Below are positions 23,853 through 34,288 of a stretch of 64,000 bases of DNA, piece after piece (the first letter of the stretch is position 1; each line of letters opens with the position of its first letter). The notes below the pieces were generated by a model, which was not told where the DNA came from, did not search any database, and saw nothing but the letters and a program-made list of their open reading frames with translations. A program made the position numbers and the translations under genes. The stretch spans positions 223,501 to 287,500 of the forward strand of contig JAKOGI010000367.1 in assembly GCA_029747015.1 (NCBI GenBank). Direction: 5' to 3'. This stretch comes from Carnegiea gigantea (lineage: Eukaryota > Streptophyta > Magnoliopsida > Caryophyllales > Cactaceae).

Positions 23853-24856
23853 TGGAGCGTGCACGCGGATGGCCAGAATTGCTAACTTGAGTTTAGGCTC
23901 AAAGTCCCCCTTGAATGTTGATGTGACTTGATTTAAAGGCAATGCCACCCACCAAGACTAGGATCCACCAAGAATTGCATAAAGGCTTAGCCATCAACAA
24001 GCCTATAAAGGCTCCACTCAAGACTCACCACCTTGTTCACAAGGATAAAGAGAACTTAAGATTTAGAGAGAGAAAGCTTTGAAGCTTAATTGTTCATTCA
24101 TTTAACTTGCCTTCAACTAAACTCGAGTATGGCTTTTATAGGGTTGGCCAATACTCTAGGGAACTCATCTTACATAGGAAAATGCAAAATACAAATTACT
24201 AGATTAACATAGGAAATATAAAAGTAAGTTACTAGATAAACTATAGTAAAAATAATATAAATTTAAAAACTAGGGCTCTTGAGACTTGTTCCCATCACCT
24301 TAGGGGCTTATTATCTTGAATTCCTACATTAATAAAGGGGGATGCATCTTTGGAATCAGTTGGCCATAACTCTCTTGTTTCTGATCCAAATCTGATGAAA
24401 TAGGATTCATATGAAAGCTTGATAAGTCTATTTCCAATGAAAAAATTTCACTAATTTTGGCCCAGCCATTTGAGAGAAATGGGCCATAATAGCCATATGG
24501 TCCAAACTGGAACTGACAGTTGACTTTGGGGCAGTCCACTTTGAAAATTAATTTGACCGACCAAATGAACTCCAAATGACTTAAAGATAGCCCAGAATAA
24601 CCTTGGCCAAGTCATGTGGAGCATAAACAGACTAACGTTCTGTTCAGAAACTATCCATGAGCACAACCTTCTATTTTGAGCTTCCCTTATTCTTGCCGTA
24701 GGTTTAGCCTCAATTTAATGATTAAACCCTTTAAAAGACCTCTTGACCTTCTCAAAAAAGGAGGGTAACAGAACCTAAGGGCTTAGGATGGACCTTAAAT
24801 GTAAGTTCTAAATCAATGCATGGACCAAGTCCCTTGTGACAAAGCTTTTGAGTACT
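23853..24856 (-). repeat. gypsy-1 5' LTR
   Basis: Partner of 7425-8576, with two deletions relative to it (near 24355 and 24585). The terminal base next to the flank reads T instead of the A seen in the other LTR (GAGTACT versus GAGTACA). A purine/CT-rich leader with no gene lies between it and gag (23640-23838). Confidence 0.87.
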
Positions 24857-25317
24857 AAGAAGGACTTGAGGGCTCTCTTGGACTAAAATAGGCATGGCAT
24901 TTGCTTAACTTTCAGTCCTATTAGAAAAATTGGTTAGTTTTTTCTATAACTTAAATATTTTTTGGTAAAGTTGTTTTTCTCTGCAAGACAAATTCATTTG
25001 GTACACCAATCGATTTCATGTCAACTCCTTCAAAAACAGGCCCAACCAAAAAGCAAAATCTAACTGAATTTTATTGATATGAATATAACTCAATCTAAAA
25101 TTGACCTGACTTGAAATCAAATTGAATAACCCCTTCATGTGATCTAGAAATAAGATCCTTACTCATATTACATTAGCCAACCCCAGGGGTGCACAACAAT
25201 GACGAAATAGAGAAAACATCGGGCACCTGGAAGAAGCATATGCCTGTTTTTCATCCATTTAATGAACATAACTGATACCAATTAAATGAAAAAGATTCTA
25301 GAAGATAATTACATGAG
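24857..25317. other. Intergenic DNA
   Basis: Nothing coding is recognised. This is the 3' side of the gene at 25318-25698; no clear poly(A) signal could be singled out. Confidence 0.5.
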
Positions 25318-25698
25318 TCAAAATGCACGAAACATAACAAAAAGAAGCAGTTGGAGCACTCCAAAACATAAGGTGCCTAGCTTAGAAGAATGAGTACTTG
25401 ATGATGAACTCCTCCCAAAAGTCTCACCGGAAGTTGGAGCTGACACGGGCACTGGAGAGAGACCGAAAGGGTTGAAACTGTCGGCAGGTGAAGCTGGAGG
25501 GAAGAAGGAGGAAATGCTGCCTTTGGGTGACGATGACGAAGTAGGAGTGGTTGTTGGGAATGGAAGAACAGCAGGAGAAGCTGAGAGGATGGGGCTTGTT
25601 CCAGATCTTGAAGCGCCTTCTACTATGCTAATCAGCATTATTTCCGCTACCAAAACTTTGAAAACACATACCAATCTTGTTTTCAAATTAGTTGCCAT
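25318..25698 (-). CDS. Small secreted, probably GPI-anchored, arabinogalactan-like protein (126 aa)
   Basis: The protein starts MATNLKTRL. A basic start and a hydrophobic stretch (VCVFKVLVAEIMLISIV) form a signal peptide with likely cleavage after EGA (about residue 29). The mature part is rich in Ser, Pro and Thr with SP, AP and TP dipeptides (SPAVLPFP, PPASPADS, LSPVPVSAPTS), sites where plants hydroxylate Pro and add arabinogalactan. A Ser-rich spacer (SSSSSTHSS) precedes a C-terminal hydrophobic tail of about 18 residues, which suits a GPI-anchor signal. I chose the ATG at 25698 rather than the in-frame ATG at 25794 because the TATA box near 25810 would place transcription start very close to or inside the first 30 codons of the longer frame, and only the shorter start begins with a signal peptide. 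No introns are needed. I do not recognise a specific family member. Expression is unproven. Confidence 0.6.
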   Translation of the reverse strand: MATNLKTRLVCVFKVLVAEIMLISIVEGASRSGTSPILSASPAVLPFPTTTPTSSSSPKGSISSFFPPASPADSFNPFGLSPVPVSAPTSGETFGRSSSSSTHSSKLGTLCFGVLQLLLFVMFRAF

Positions 25699-25804
25699 TA
25701 TCACCAGCTTCTTCCCCGCTAGCTTTTTCAATTTTTTTTTTCTTTGGGGTGTGGGTCGGATTTTTGATCTGGGAGAACGGCTGTATCCCATCAATGATTA
25801 GCTA

Positions 25805-25816
25805 GCTTATATAAAG
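25805..25816 (-). promoter_or_regulatory. TATA box of the arabinogalactan-like gene
   Basis: The minus strand reads CTTTATATAAGC, a good plant TATA element about 110 bases upstream of the ATG at 25698. That leaves a leader of roughly 80 bases if transcription starts about 30 bases downstream. Confidence 0.5.
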
Positions 25817-26005
25817 GCACATTAAAAACAAGACAGATCAAATAAATTCAAGGTAGGATGTACACATCAAAATTCTGAGCTGTAAATTTTCTTTTGGTGC
25901 GAGAATTCTGAGCTGTAACTGAAATATGTTTCTTACAGTCTAGATTTCTGCCTGTTGCTTTAATTTGCATTGTCCCATGGTAAAAGAACTAGCTAAGTAC
26001 AATTA

Positions 26006-26325
26006 GGCCATGTTATTTTTTGTTGGTAAATTTCAATTTACCAACCTCAACTAACTTTAACCTACTTCAACTCATTTCAATTAAAAAAAAATAATCACTT
26101 CAATCAATTTCAACCCATTTTAACCAATTTCAACTCACTCCAATCAAATTCAACCCATTTATCATTATTTTAATCAATTTCTACCCATCATATAAAAACA
26201 ATTCAATCTATTTTAACCCACTTCAACCCATTTTAACAAAAAAATATCTACTTTAACTTATTTCTACAATCTCAACCAATTTTACCTATTTACCAACGCA
26301 TATTTTCCAACGAAAAAAGAATGCC
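26006..26325. mobile_element. Tourist/Harbinger-like MITE, 320 bp
   Basis: Imperfect terminal inverted repeats (left GGCCATGTTATTTTTTGTTGG; right, reversed, GGCATTCTTTTTTCGTTGG) are flanked on both sides by TTA (26003-26005 and 26326-26328), the target duplication of PIF/Harbinger elements. The interior is quasi-periodic CAACCCATTTTAACCAATTT-like text. No transposase is present, so it would be non-autonomous. Confidence 0.58.
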
Positions 26326-26834
26326 TTAGTTAATATAAAAGTATCCCATCAACACCTTTTCTTGTAACTTTTAAAAAAGTTAAAATGATCAGAAATGACG
26401 TATTGTAACATCTACAATCTACCCACTTCGTCTCATTATGTTTGTAAAAACAGATCAATGATAATGCACTTTGACTGTTATTTTCTTGTCAACTTTATAA
26501 AATTATAAATATAGAGCACTAACATTTGTAAACTATTTGATTCATATTGCAATTTATTACCCTTAAAATTTTCAAATCCATTAAATTTTTTTCATGTACG
26601 AATAGTGAAAGTTTATCATCTTTGGTTTGCTTTTGCAAACCTGCGCATGCTACATCTAATTTTATGTGAGAAATTTGAATATACTTCTCTATTTAGGTTA
26701 TGAATATGTTTTTGATTAAACCAATAATAAAATAAAAATTATCTACAAGACCATGGTTAGAGAGAATTATTAAAACTACGGTAATTGAATTTACACAAAT
26801 TAAAGTCATAAAAATAAAAAAGCACCCATCTTTA
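26326..26834. other. AT-rich intergenic DNA
   Basis: No gene or repeat was recognised between the two MITE-like elements. Confidence 0.55.
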
Positions 26835-26962
26835 GGCCCTGTTCTTTTCAACTAATCCTTTTTTATGATGAGTTTGGTTCAGCTTAAAAAATATGGTCAA
26901 TTTAGTTTAGGTAAGTACAGTGCAAATAAACTCAAAAAAATTAATTTAAAAAGAGCGGGGCC
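26835..26962. mobile_element. Tourist-like MITE, 128 bp
   Basis: The ends are GGCCCTGTTCTTTT and, reversed, GGCCCCGCTCTTTT: 14-base inverted repeats with two mismatches. Flanks are TTA on the left and TAA on the right, so the flanking bases extend the inverted repeat instead of forming a clean direct duplication. The interior is AT-rich and non-coding. Confidence 0.5.
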
Positions 26963-28072
26963 TAAGTTGGACGAAATAATAAGAGCTGTGTGGTTTCGGG
27001 TATTCATCCAAGAATTTGGTAGCTGGAATCAAAACCAATCAAACCGATTCCAAACTTTTGGGATAATTTCGAATTTACACAAGTGCATCTGCTGTGCCTA
27101 GCATGAAAATTTTTGCGCCTAAAAAATTACTTTTTTTGGATGGTGAAATGGGGATATATAATTGACATATTTATCTACCCTCCTCTTCTATTTTACACGA
27201 AATAGAAGGATATTTTAATAAATTGGTATTTTTTGACTTACTAACTTGCAAAATATGATGATTCAACTTCTAATTAGTAGTAGAAAGATAATTGATATTG
27301 GATTCAAATTTAGTACTAAAAGAGTCCTATTTGTAGATAAAGGAATCGGAAGAGGAAAAAATTGAAAAACGAAAGAAAGGTCAGAAGAAACCAAATAAAA
27401 TTATTAGTAAGTCTTCTATGAGATAATTTCCTGTAGAACATGTGAACTTTCTCTGGTAACTTTAATAATAACTAAACTAATTAAGTATTTATTTAAGAGT
27501 AATCATGATAGTAAGTTACTTTTGGATCATCTATCAATCACTCATAAATTAAAAGATCACTCTATGATATATTATTAGTCACTCTAAAAAAGTATGTATC
27601 ATAATAGCTCTGATATAAGACATTCTCACCCAAAAATTTGTGAAAAAAAATGATTCTTTTTTTTTTTCCTTAAACCGATTACCAATTTCTATTTCAAATA
27701 TCTATTTATAAACTGATTGAACTGATTCTTCATTTTTAAAAATCATAACCAAGACTATTTGATTGATTCCGAAGCAATTCCAAGTAACAGCAACCGTGCT
27801 AACCTCTAAGAATTATACATTAAGCTCAGGTTCACCTAACACATCATGCAGTTAAGTGTTCGCACCTATAAAGAACTGAAAATCTGGTCGAAAGGCAGTT
27901 TTCGTGGAAAAAGGAAAGATGAACCCATGAATGCAGAGGGTAGAATGGCAGATGTAGATGCAAAAAGACATTGGTGGTCACGAGAAAGTACGATGGCCCA
28001 AGCAATGCTGGTTTTATTTTATTTATTATTCGAAAGGATTTACTTATTTGTTTCTGTTTTGACATTGCCATA
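26963..28072. other. AT-rich intergenic DNA with an unrecognised open frame
   Basis: A 75-residue plus frame at 27846-28073 shows basic residues, then a hydrophobic end (MLVLFYLLFERIYLFV). I recognise no family and saw no promoter, so I do not call it a gene. Confidence 0.45.
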
Positions 28073-28082
28073 AGACAAATGG

Positions 28083-28247
28083 GGGCACAGTTTCTGTCTT
28101 GTCCAGAAATTGTGTGGGAGGATGTGATCCTGAATTTTATCCTGAGCTTTGATATCTCCTTATTCCTCTGTTACAGATTTACTGGGTATTCTCTGAGATA
28201 GGGCCCATAAGCTGGGCTGCTTACCATTGTAAAAAAAAAAAAAAAAA
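28083..28247 (+). mobile_element. Short poly(A)-tailed retroposed fragment
   Basis: About 150 bases of sequence end in a run of 17 A (28231-28247). AGACAAATGG occurs directly before (28073-28082) and just after the tail (28250-28259), a 10-base duplication of the kind LINE machinery makes. No Pol III A/B boxes were convincing, so it may be a 5'-truncated LINE, a processed transcript or an atypical SINE. The poly(A)-plus-flank unit is repeated once more at 28270-28298. Confidence 0.55.
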
Positions 28248-28298
28248 TGAGACAAATGGACAGAGGGGGAAAAAAAAAAATGAGACAAATGGACGGAG

Positions 28299-28824
28299 GA
28301 TCCAGAGTCAAATCTGCACATGGTTGATGGTTAATGACTGGGGTCAAGCTCTTAACTTTTGGTTAGTGACAGTAATTAATTTGTACAAAAGTTGTCTTTG
28401 AATTCTTCAATCCTGATGCAACTTTAATTATGAGCTGTCCAATTGTGTAATTATTAGCGGGTCGGTGTATGGTACGGAATGGGATTGGCAAGGTTGCAAA
28501 ATAACAAGAAATTGGCAAAGGTAGCAAAACCTTGTATATGTACTTACTTTTACGTTTTGGAGTTGGATTTTAAAGTTGAGTATTAAATGTATTGTTGATA
28601 TCTTTTTAGCATTGAAGTTTAATTTTCTATTTTAAGGTAGTTAATACTTTTTTTTTAGCGACATTCACATAAATATAAAGTTACAATAAGAAACAAATAA
28701 GGTATATGAAGTGTTGCTTAGATTTATTATTTTATTTATATATTATAAGTTATAATTTTTATATCTATATCTATATAACTATACTTAAAATTAAGTGTTC
28801 ACATTTTGACTAGACGTTTATTTA
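28299..28824. other. AT-rich intergenic DNA
   Basis: No feature recognised. Confidence 0.5.
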
Positions 28825-29017
28825 TGTTTGGTTAGATATAATACAATGGTAATGTAATACAATCAATTTTACAATACAATCATAATTACTTAGTTTGTAG
28901 TAATCATAATTACAAGATAATTCTTATATTACAATACTCTAACACAACCAAATAAGGTAATGAAAGTACAATTACAAATTTATTTGCATTACAAAGTTAA
29001 TTACATCTAATCAAACA
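28825..29017. mobile_element. MITE, 193 bp, with TTA target duplication
   Basis: The left end TGTTTGGTTAGATATAAT is matched by the reversed right end TGTTTGATTAGATGTAAT, 18 bases with two mismatches. TTA flanks both sides (28822-28824 and 29018-29020). The inside is rich in TTACAATAC/GTAAT motifs. It suits a PIF/Harbinger-type non-autonomous element. Confidence 0.62.
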
Positions 29018-29020
29018 TTA

Positions 29021-30049
29021 TATTAGTGACCACTCATTGGATGTGAATATTATTTTCTTTTATCATTTCTAAATTGTTCATTTTAGATATTAATTGAAAT
29101 ATATTAGCAAGAGTAATTAGATCAAATTAATGCAGGCATTCAATTTATAGGTTTCATTTTTTATTGGAAAAGTTACTAAGTTTTCAATTTTGTATTTCAT
29201 CTTCTTATTTTTTCAAATTAAGTGTTAGTATCTTCTAAAAACTTGCATAAAATTTATATTCATAATTTTAATATAATAAGTATAATCGTAAAGTAATAGA
29301 TCAATAATATTGGACAAATCATTTTGAAAACTTATGATTTAAATTAAAATTATTTCATTACAGTTTCATGAATATATCTTTTATAAATATTTTAGTTTGC
29401 CAACTTAGTTAAAAAAATTAGGTTTTAGTTGTAGTCGTAATATTAATCAAGCATATATGAAAAGCCTTTCAACTCACCATTTTTCCTTAACCCTTTGTTA
29501 CCTTTCATATTTCTGTAGGGAATTATATTTAATTAATAATATTTTAATTTTCTTTGAATAAACTTTTACAACTAATGGATATTTGTAACTAGGTCTTCTT
29601 CATTTAACTTATTATATATGGATTAATTTCATTATATTAATGTTAATTAATTGTAACAACTTTTTTCCTTTTAAAAGGTGATGTAGTTATAGTTAGAGAG
29701 TGATAAAGTAAGAAAATGATGGAATCTAGAAGTTGTTTTGACAATTTTTGGACAAAGGTGCATTAGTGATATATTAACTTTATAACTTCAATTGTTGACT
29801 TAAAATAATATTGGGTTTTTATACTATTATTTATCAAAATGGTTAATTGATTTTGGTGGATGACAAAAAGGATTTTACCAGATAATATATTTATTACATA
29901 TATGTTGACATATTAGATAGAAATTTGTTAAAGTAGAAAACTATACCAATCCATGCAGAACATGGATTTAGCGCTAGCAACAAGAAATTACATAATTAAA
30001 GGAAAACATGCATTTTGAGTATTTTTTATAATCATCGATTAAAGTTTAT
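29021..30049. other. Strongly AT-rich intergenic DNA
   Basis: No gene, RNA or repeat unit was recognised. Confidence 0.55.
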
Positions 30050-30203
30050 GGCATAAAATGACATTCTTTTTTTTTTTTTGTTTCATAACAGCACTAAGTA
30101 ATATATCTTATCCTCACTAGCATCAAGTTAAGATTTTTTTAGCCAAAGTATCGCTTGCTGACTTGATAACCTAAAATTGCAAGCTGATTTCATTTTTGTT
30201 TTA

Positions 30204-30252
30204 ATGATGATGATGATGATGATGATGATGATAATAATAATAATAATAATAA
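30204..30252. repeat. (ATG)n/(ATA)n microsatellite
   Basis: About nine ATG units run into about seven ATA units, at the inner edge of the inverted end of copy A. Confidence 0.95.
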
Positions 30253-30821
30253 ATGTAAATAACCCCATCCTGTGTAACTGCTGACCCTTCCCACCCCTGC
30301 CGCCATCCCCACCACTACTCAACTCTACCACCACCACATCAGTAGCCAGTGGGTCAGCCAACGCCGCCTTTGGCTAGCATTAGTCATCCCCTTCCTCTCT
30401 CTACTCAAATTAACCAATGGTCCTCTGCCTCATTCTCGTAATCCCATACTGCATGGCCCATCAGGATTAGTGTCACAACTACCAGACGATGCGGGCGAAC
30501 TCCACAGCCCCATCATAGCAATTAGGGAAACCGTACCCAATCCCGAATCCAAACTCCGCTAGCTACTCTTTCCAAGCTATTGCATTTGAGGATCAACTGC
30601 CTTTTACTGGAACAATTTCTTCCCATGTCTCCTCCACATATTTTTATCAAATTTATTCAACTCTTGATGACTCTTGATGACTCGAGGATTAGTTGCAAAT
30701 TCAATAAGAAATTGAAGGGTAGGAGAACATAGAGAGATCAAGAGGGGTCAAATTTGGGCCGCAAAGGGATATAGGAGAGAAAGAGTTTGAGTTTGGCCAT
30801 CAGTGGTTGTGGATTTACCAA

Positions 30822-31296
30822 TGTTAGGAAAAATTGAGCGACTTTAGTTGTGGAAGCGATAGGATGAAACAGATATTTAGAAATTTAAAGAATGATAACA
30901 AAAACAAAGCAATAACAAACAAGATTTACGTGGAAACCCAATGCGGGAAAACACCACTGACGGCGACAAGCACAATCAATCCACTATGTGACCAGGAAGA
31001 GTACAAAGCGATCGCAATCATAACAAGTGATGCGATGCAATAGCAGGATTACAATCTCTCTTGTAATCTCTCTCAAAACTCTCTCTACCTCTCAATATGT
31101 TTTTTTTGTGTTTTGGTTATGGAGCTCAGGATGATTTCAGATCCTAGGCAAGGTCTCTTTGCATAGAGTCTAGAAGTTCAGGGTTTAACTTCTAGAGGAG
31201 AACCCTAACCGCCAAGAAGACTGCACGCCAAGACGCAAACCCTAGCCGCCAAGAAACCCTAGCCGTCTCTTTGATTTTGGGCCATGAAACCCAACA
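30822..31296 (-). repeat. copia-2 3' LTR
   Basis: On the plus strand it starts TGTTAGGAAAAATTG and ends GAAACCCAACA. The paired copy is at 32740-33215. The minus strand reads GGTGAAGAT just before the LTR (plus 31297-31305), the polypurine tract. Confidence 0.92.
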
Positions 31297-31519
31297 ATCT
31301 TCACCTTGGACCGAAATCTCCAATCATCCATTCTTCACCACTATCATTACACCCCGAAGGATGATACCCCCCAAGGGGCAATGCCCCGAAGGGCATTTAA
31401 GCGATTCGAACGCCGATTGAGTTCAAGTGATACTTGAACTTAGCTCTGAGAGGCGACTTGTATGAACCTTTCTTCATATAATCTGTCATAGTAGACGCGT
31501 GCAAGACATAGAGGCTTCC

Positions 31520-31970
31520 TTACCTCAAACCCTTTAGTAGAATCCGACTACCCTTCGAAACCTTCAAAACTCCACCTTCAGCTGAATATTTGCACCCCTT
31601 GGATTCAAAGATGCCTAAAGAGATGAGGTTACGCTTCAAGTCAAGAACGTGACGAACATTCGATAAAGTCGTAACAACAACATCATGGATCTTGATTTTA
31701 ACAGTACCAATTCCAGTTACTTTACATTGGGCATTATTGCCCATGTGAACAACAGTTGAGTCAATTGGATCATATGTTAAAAACAAATCCTTGTGAGGAT
31801 ACATATGATAGGTACACCCAGAATCAAGAATCCAATTAGAGTCGCTCCCCCTTTCAGTAGAGGTAGCAAACAAAACGTCACCATCAGAATCAGATTCAGC
31901 AAACAAAGTTTCAGCAGGCTCATGAGAATTATCTTCTCCTTTCTCCCTCTTCTTTTGCAGTTGCCAACAG
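31520..31970 (-). pseudogene. copia-2 protease remnant
   Basis: A frame continuing from gag shows an acidic linker (LFAESDSDGDVLFATS), then the protease motif WILDSGCTYHMYPHKDLF with its catalytic Asp, and the downstream block VRHVLDLKRNLISLGIFESK. It stops at KGSRILLKGLR, where the pre-integrase region should begin. The remaining 220 bases to the LTR hold no integrase. Confidence 0.85.
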
Positions 31971-32714
31971 TTAGTAATTGCAGGTCTTATCAGTGTGAGG
32001 ATTTCTAAACTTAGAATGGTTCTTACTCTTACTACCGTTCCCCTTTTCAATTGTTTTACCCCTTACTACTAATCCCTCAGCAGAATCAGCATAAATGTCA
32101 AGATCAAATTTCTCCTTAGACAACAGGTTTGACTTAACATTCTCAAACGATATGGTATTAGAATTACTATATAGTATGATCTTCTTAAAGTGTTTATAGG
32201 AGGGGGGTAAAGACACAACAAGCAGAATAACTTTGTCCTCATCCTCAATCTTTATATCCAGACTCTCCAAATCAACAAGAATAGAGTTAAACTCATTCAA
32301 ATATTTTTGAACAGGGATACTTTCAGCCATATGAAAGGTGTACAACCTTTCCTTCAAACGGATCTTATCCCCTAGACTCTTCGTCATGTAGAGTTCCTCG
32401 AGCCAAATCCAAAGATCCACTGCAGTTGTCTTATCAAGCACCTCTCGCAAAACATGTGGTGCCAAGCACAACTGTATGGCAGAAAGTGTCTTTACCTCTA
32501 GTTCCTCCCATTCCTCATCTGTCAATAATCCACGCCTCTTCTTTTGGCCTGCTATCCATTTTTCATCAGTCATCTTCTTGGCTTTCATGTGAGGTCCTTG
32601 CAGAACCTTCCATAACCCATGCTGGATGAGAACTGCCCCCATCTATACCTTCCAGAGATTAGAACTAATCTCCCCATCAAATTTCTGAATATCAACCTTC
32701 ATAATTGAAGACAT
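31971..32714 (-). pseudogene. copia-2 gag
   Basis: The likely start is the ATG at 32714 (MSSIMKVDIQKFDGE). An in-frame TAG lies at codon 24, directly before MGAVLIQHGLW. The body is a UBN2-type copia Gag: LCLAPHVLREVLDKTTAVDLW, LEELYMTKSLGDKIRLKERL, MAESIPVQKYLNEFNSI and LLVVSLPPSYKHF. The basic C-terminal part (KNHSKFRNPHTDKTCNY) leads into a zinc knuckle that is interrupted: only its first residues and a later NCWQLQKK-like end remain, in different frames. Confidence 0.88.
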
Positions 32715-32724
32715 CCTAAACCAA

Positions 32725-32737
32725 GGCTCTGATACCA
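32725..32737 (-). other. copia-2 primer-binding site
   Basis: The minus strand reads TGGTATCAGAGCC two bases after the 5' LTR, the initiator tRNA-Met site. Confidence 0.93.
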
Positions 32738-32739
32738 CT

Positions 32740-33215
32740 TGTTAGGAAAAATTGCGCGACTTTAGTTGCGGAAGCGATTGGATGAAACAGATATTCAGAA
32801 ACTTAAAGAACGATAACGAGAACAAAGCAATAATACATAAGATTTACGTGGAAACCCAATACGAGAAAAAATCACGGACGGCAATGAGCACAATTAATCC
32901 ACTATGTGAGTAGGAAGAGTATAAAGTGATCGCAATCACAACAAGTGATTCGATCCAATAGCAGGATTACAATCTCTCTTGTAATCTCTCTCAAAACTCT
33001 CTCTACCTCTCAATGTGTTTTTTTTTTGTGTTTTGGTTATGGAACTTAGGATGATTTTAGATCCTAGGCAAGGTCTCTTTATATAGAGTCTAGAAGTTCG
33101 GGTTTTAATTCCTGAGAAGAACCCTAACCGCCAAGAAGACTGTACATCAAGACGCACACCCTAGCCGCCAAGAAACACTAGCCGTCTCTTTGATTTTGGG
33201 CCACGAAACCTAACA
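32740..33215 (-). repeat. copia-2 5' LTR
   Basis: Partner of 30822-31296 with many scattered substitutions. On the plus strand it starts TGTTAGGAAAAATTGCG and ends GAAACCTAACA. Confidence 0.92.
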
Positions 33216-33420
33216 GCCAGCAAGGCAACAACCAGTGGGGGCTGCGGCAATGGCGATGGATGTCGTAGGCTTTAGGAATGGGGGATGAAAGGGGGAGGGA
33301 AGGGGGCCATTGGCCAAGGGGCTAGTGATTGAGAGGGCTGGCCTGGTAGTGGCATGGGGTTTAGTAGGTTGTGACTGACACCAGGACGTGATTTATGTTC
33401 CAAAATAGTACTCAACTAGT

Positions 33421-34288
33421 GCTATACCTGTACTTCGCACATATTGTTAATATTTTTTTTCTTAAAGACATGTTATATCATTTGTAGTAATGATAATTTT
33501 TTATGTCCTTTACAGTTTCTTTACATTTAATTAAGTCATAATAATGCAACGGAATTGAAGGAATTTTGCATTTTTGGATGGCAAAATAAAAGAATGCTAT
33601 GATGAGAGAGAAACAAATCAAGATATAATGCTAATGGATTTATCAAATCAATGTATATAGAGATATGCCATAGACTCTTATTAAAACAATCCAAGGATCA
33701 ATAGCAACAATGCCAATAACTCTTGGAATATGAATAGACTCAACAATTATATAGCACGAAATTAGGAATGTAACTCTGTTAAAATCCACTTATAATAGTT
33801 GTAAAGGAAAATAAAAAAAATACTTATAATAGTTGTAAAGGAAAATAAAAAATAGTTAAGAAACCATTAATAGCCCTACGATAAATGATAAATACACCAA
33901 AAATATTTTCTATTGAAAATACAATAATTAGTTAACATAACTTTGGTAAGAGATTTTAACGTCACACAAATTTCAATCTTTTTTTTTTGGGTTTAAGATT
34001 TCACTTGGACATGAGAGATAGAAAAACCTCAAATGCCATGGAGAAATTGATTATAAAAGGATAATGTGTCTCATAGACTAACTTTTCTTCTTCGAATATC
34101 CAGATATTTGCATATTGATATAACCATTTAATATAAACTTAGAAAACATATAATTATTTAATGTCATGAGCATTGATGAGCACTTCAATTCTATAATATA
34201 ATTAAAAGAAAAAAGATATAACCAATAAGTGATTGCCAAGTGCTAAACCAATATATAATCACTCAATTTTAAGTATAGTTATATAGAT
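33421..34288. other. AT-rich intergenic DNA with a short tandem duplication
   Basis: No gene. A unit of about 33 bases containing TTATAATAGTTGTAAAGGAA is repeated head to tail at about 33789-33853. Confidence 0.65.

Larger units (their letters stand above)
7425..24856 (-). mobile_element. Ty3/gypsy LTR retrotransposon (gypsy-1), degenerate, split by a copia insertion
   Basis: On the minus strand the element runs 5' LTR (23853-24856), primer site, gag, protease, RT, RNase H, integrase, polypurine tract, 3' LTR (7425-8576). A copia element at 12573-23259 interrupts gag, so the gypsy parts are 7425-12572 and 23260-24856. The domain order PR-RT-RH-IN is that of Ty3/gypsy. The protease and RT motifs suggest a chromovirus (CRM/Reina-like), but I saw no clear chromodomain, so the lineage is tentative. 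The LTRs differ in length (1152 and 1004 bases) through indels, and the pol frame is broken repeatedly. I found no target duplication. Confidence 0.88.
30822..33215 (-). mobile_element. Small non-autonomous Ty1/copia element (copia-2), gag and protease only
   Basis: LTRs of about 475 bp (30822-31296 and 32740-33215) flank only 1443 bases. On the minus strand these hold the primer site, gag, a protease remnant and a polypurine tract. Integrase, RT and RNase H are absent, the sequence stopping inside the GAG-pre-integrase region. The LTRs are clearly more diverged than those of copia-1. No clean target duplication is visible (ACCAA and GCCAG flank it). Confidence 0.9.
30050..33420. repeat. Long-inverted-end repeat family, copy A (interrupted by copia-2)
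   Basis: It begins ATGGCATAAAATGACATTC and continues with GCACTAAGTAATATATCTTATCCTCAC, a trinucleotide microsatellite (30204-30252), a C/A-rich segment and an open frame at 30401-30562. It then resumes after the copia-2 insertion at 33216 (CAGCAAGGCAACAACCAGTG) to about 33420. The order matches copy B at 34610-35870. The inverted right end seen in copy B is missing or reduced here. Confidence 0.7.

Noticed and set aside
7425..24856. Endogenous pararetrovirus
   Set aside because: Paired LTRs, primer sites and polypurine tracts, integrase, and gypsy or copia domain orders show LTR retrotransposons; no movement-protein or coat-type caulimovirus features were seen.
27846..28073. 75-codon plus frame as a host gene
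   Set aside because: No known motif, no promoter, and equal-length antisense frame; left unassigned.
30204..30252. CRISPR-like array or satellite at the trinucleotide runs
   Set aside because: Simple microsatellites without spacers, located in repeat arms.
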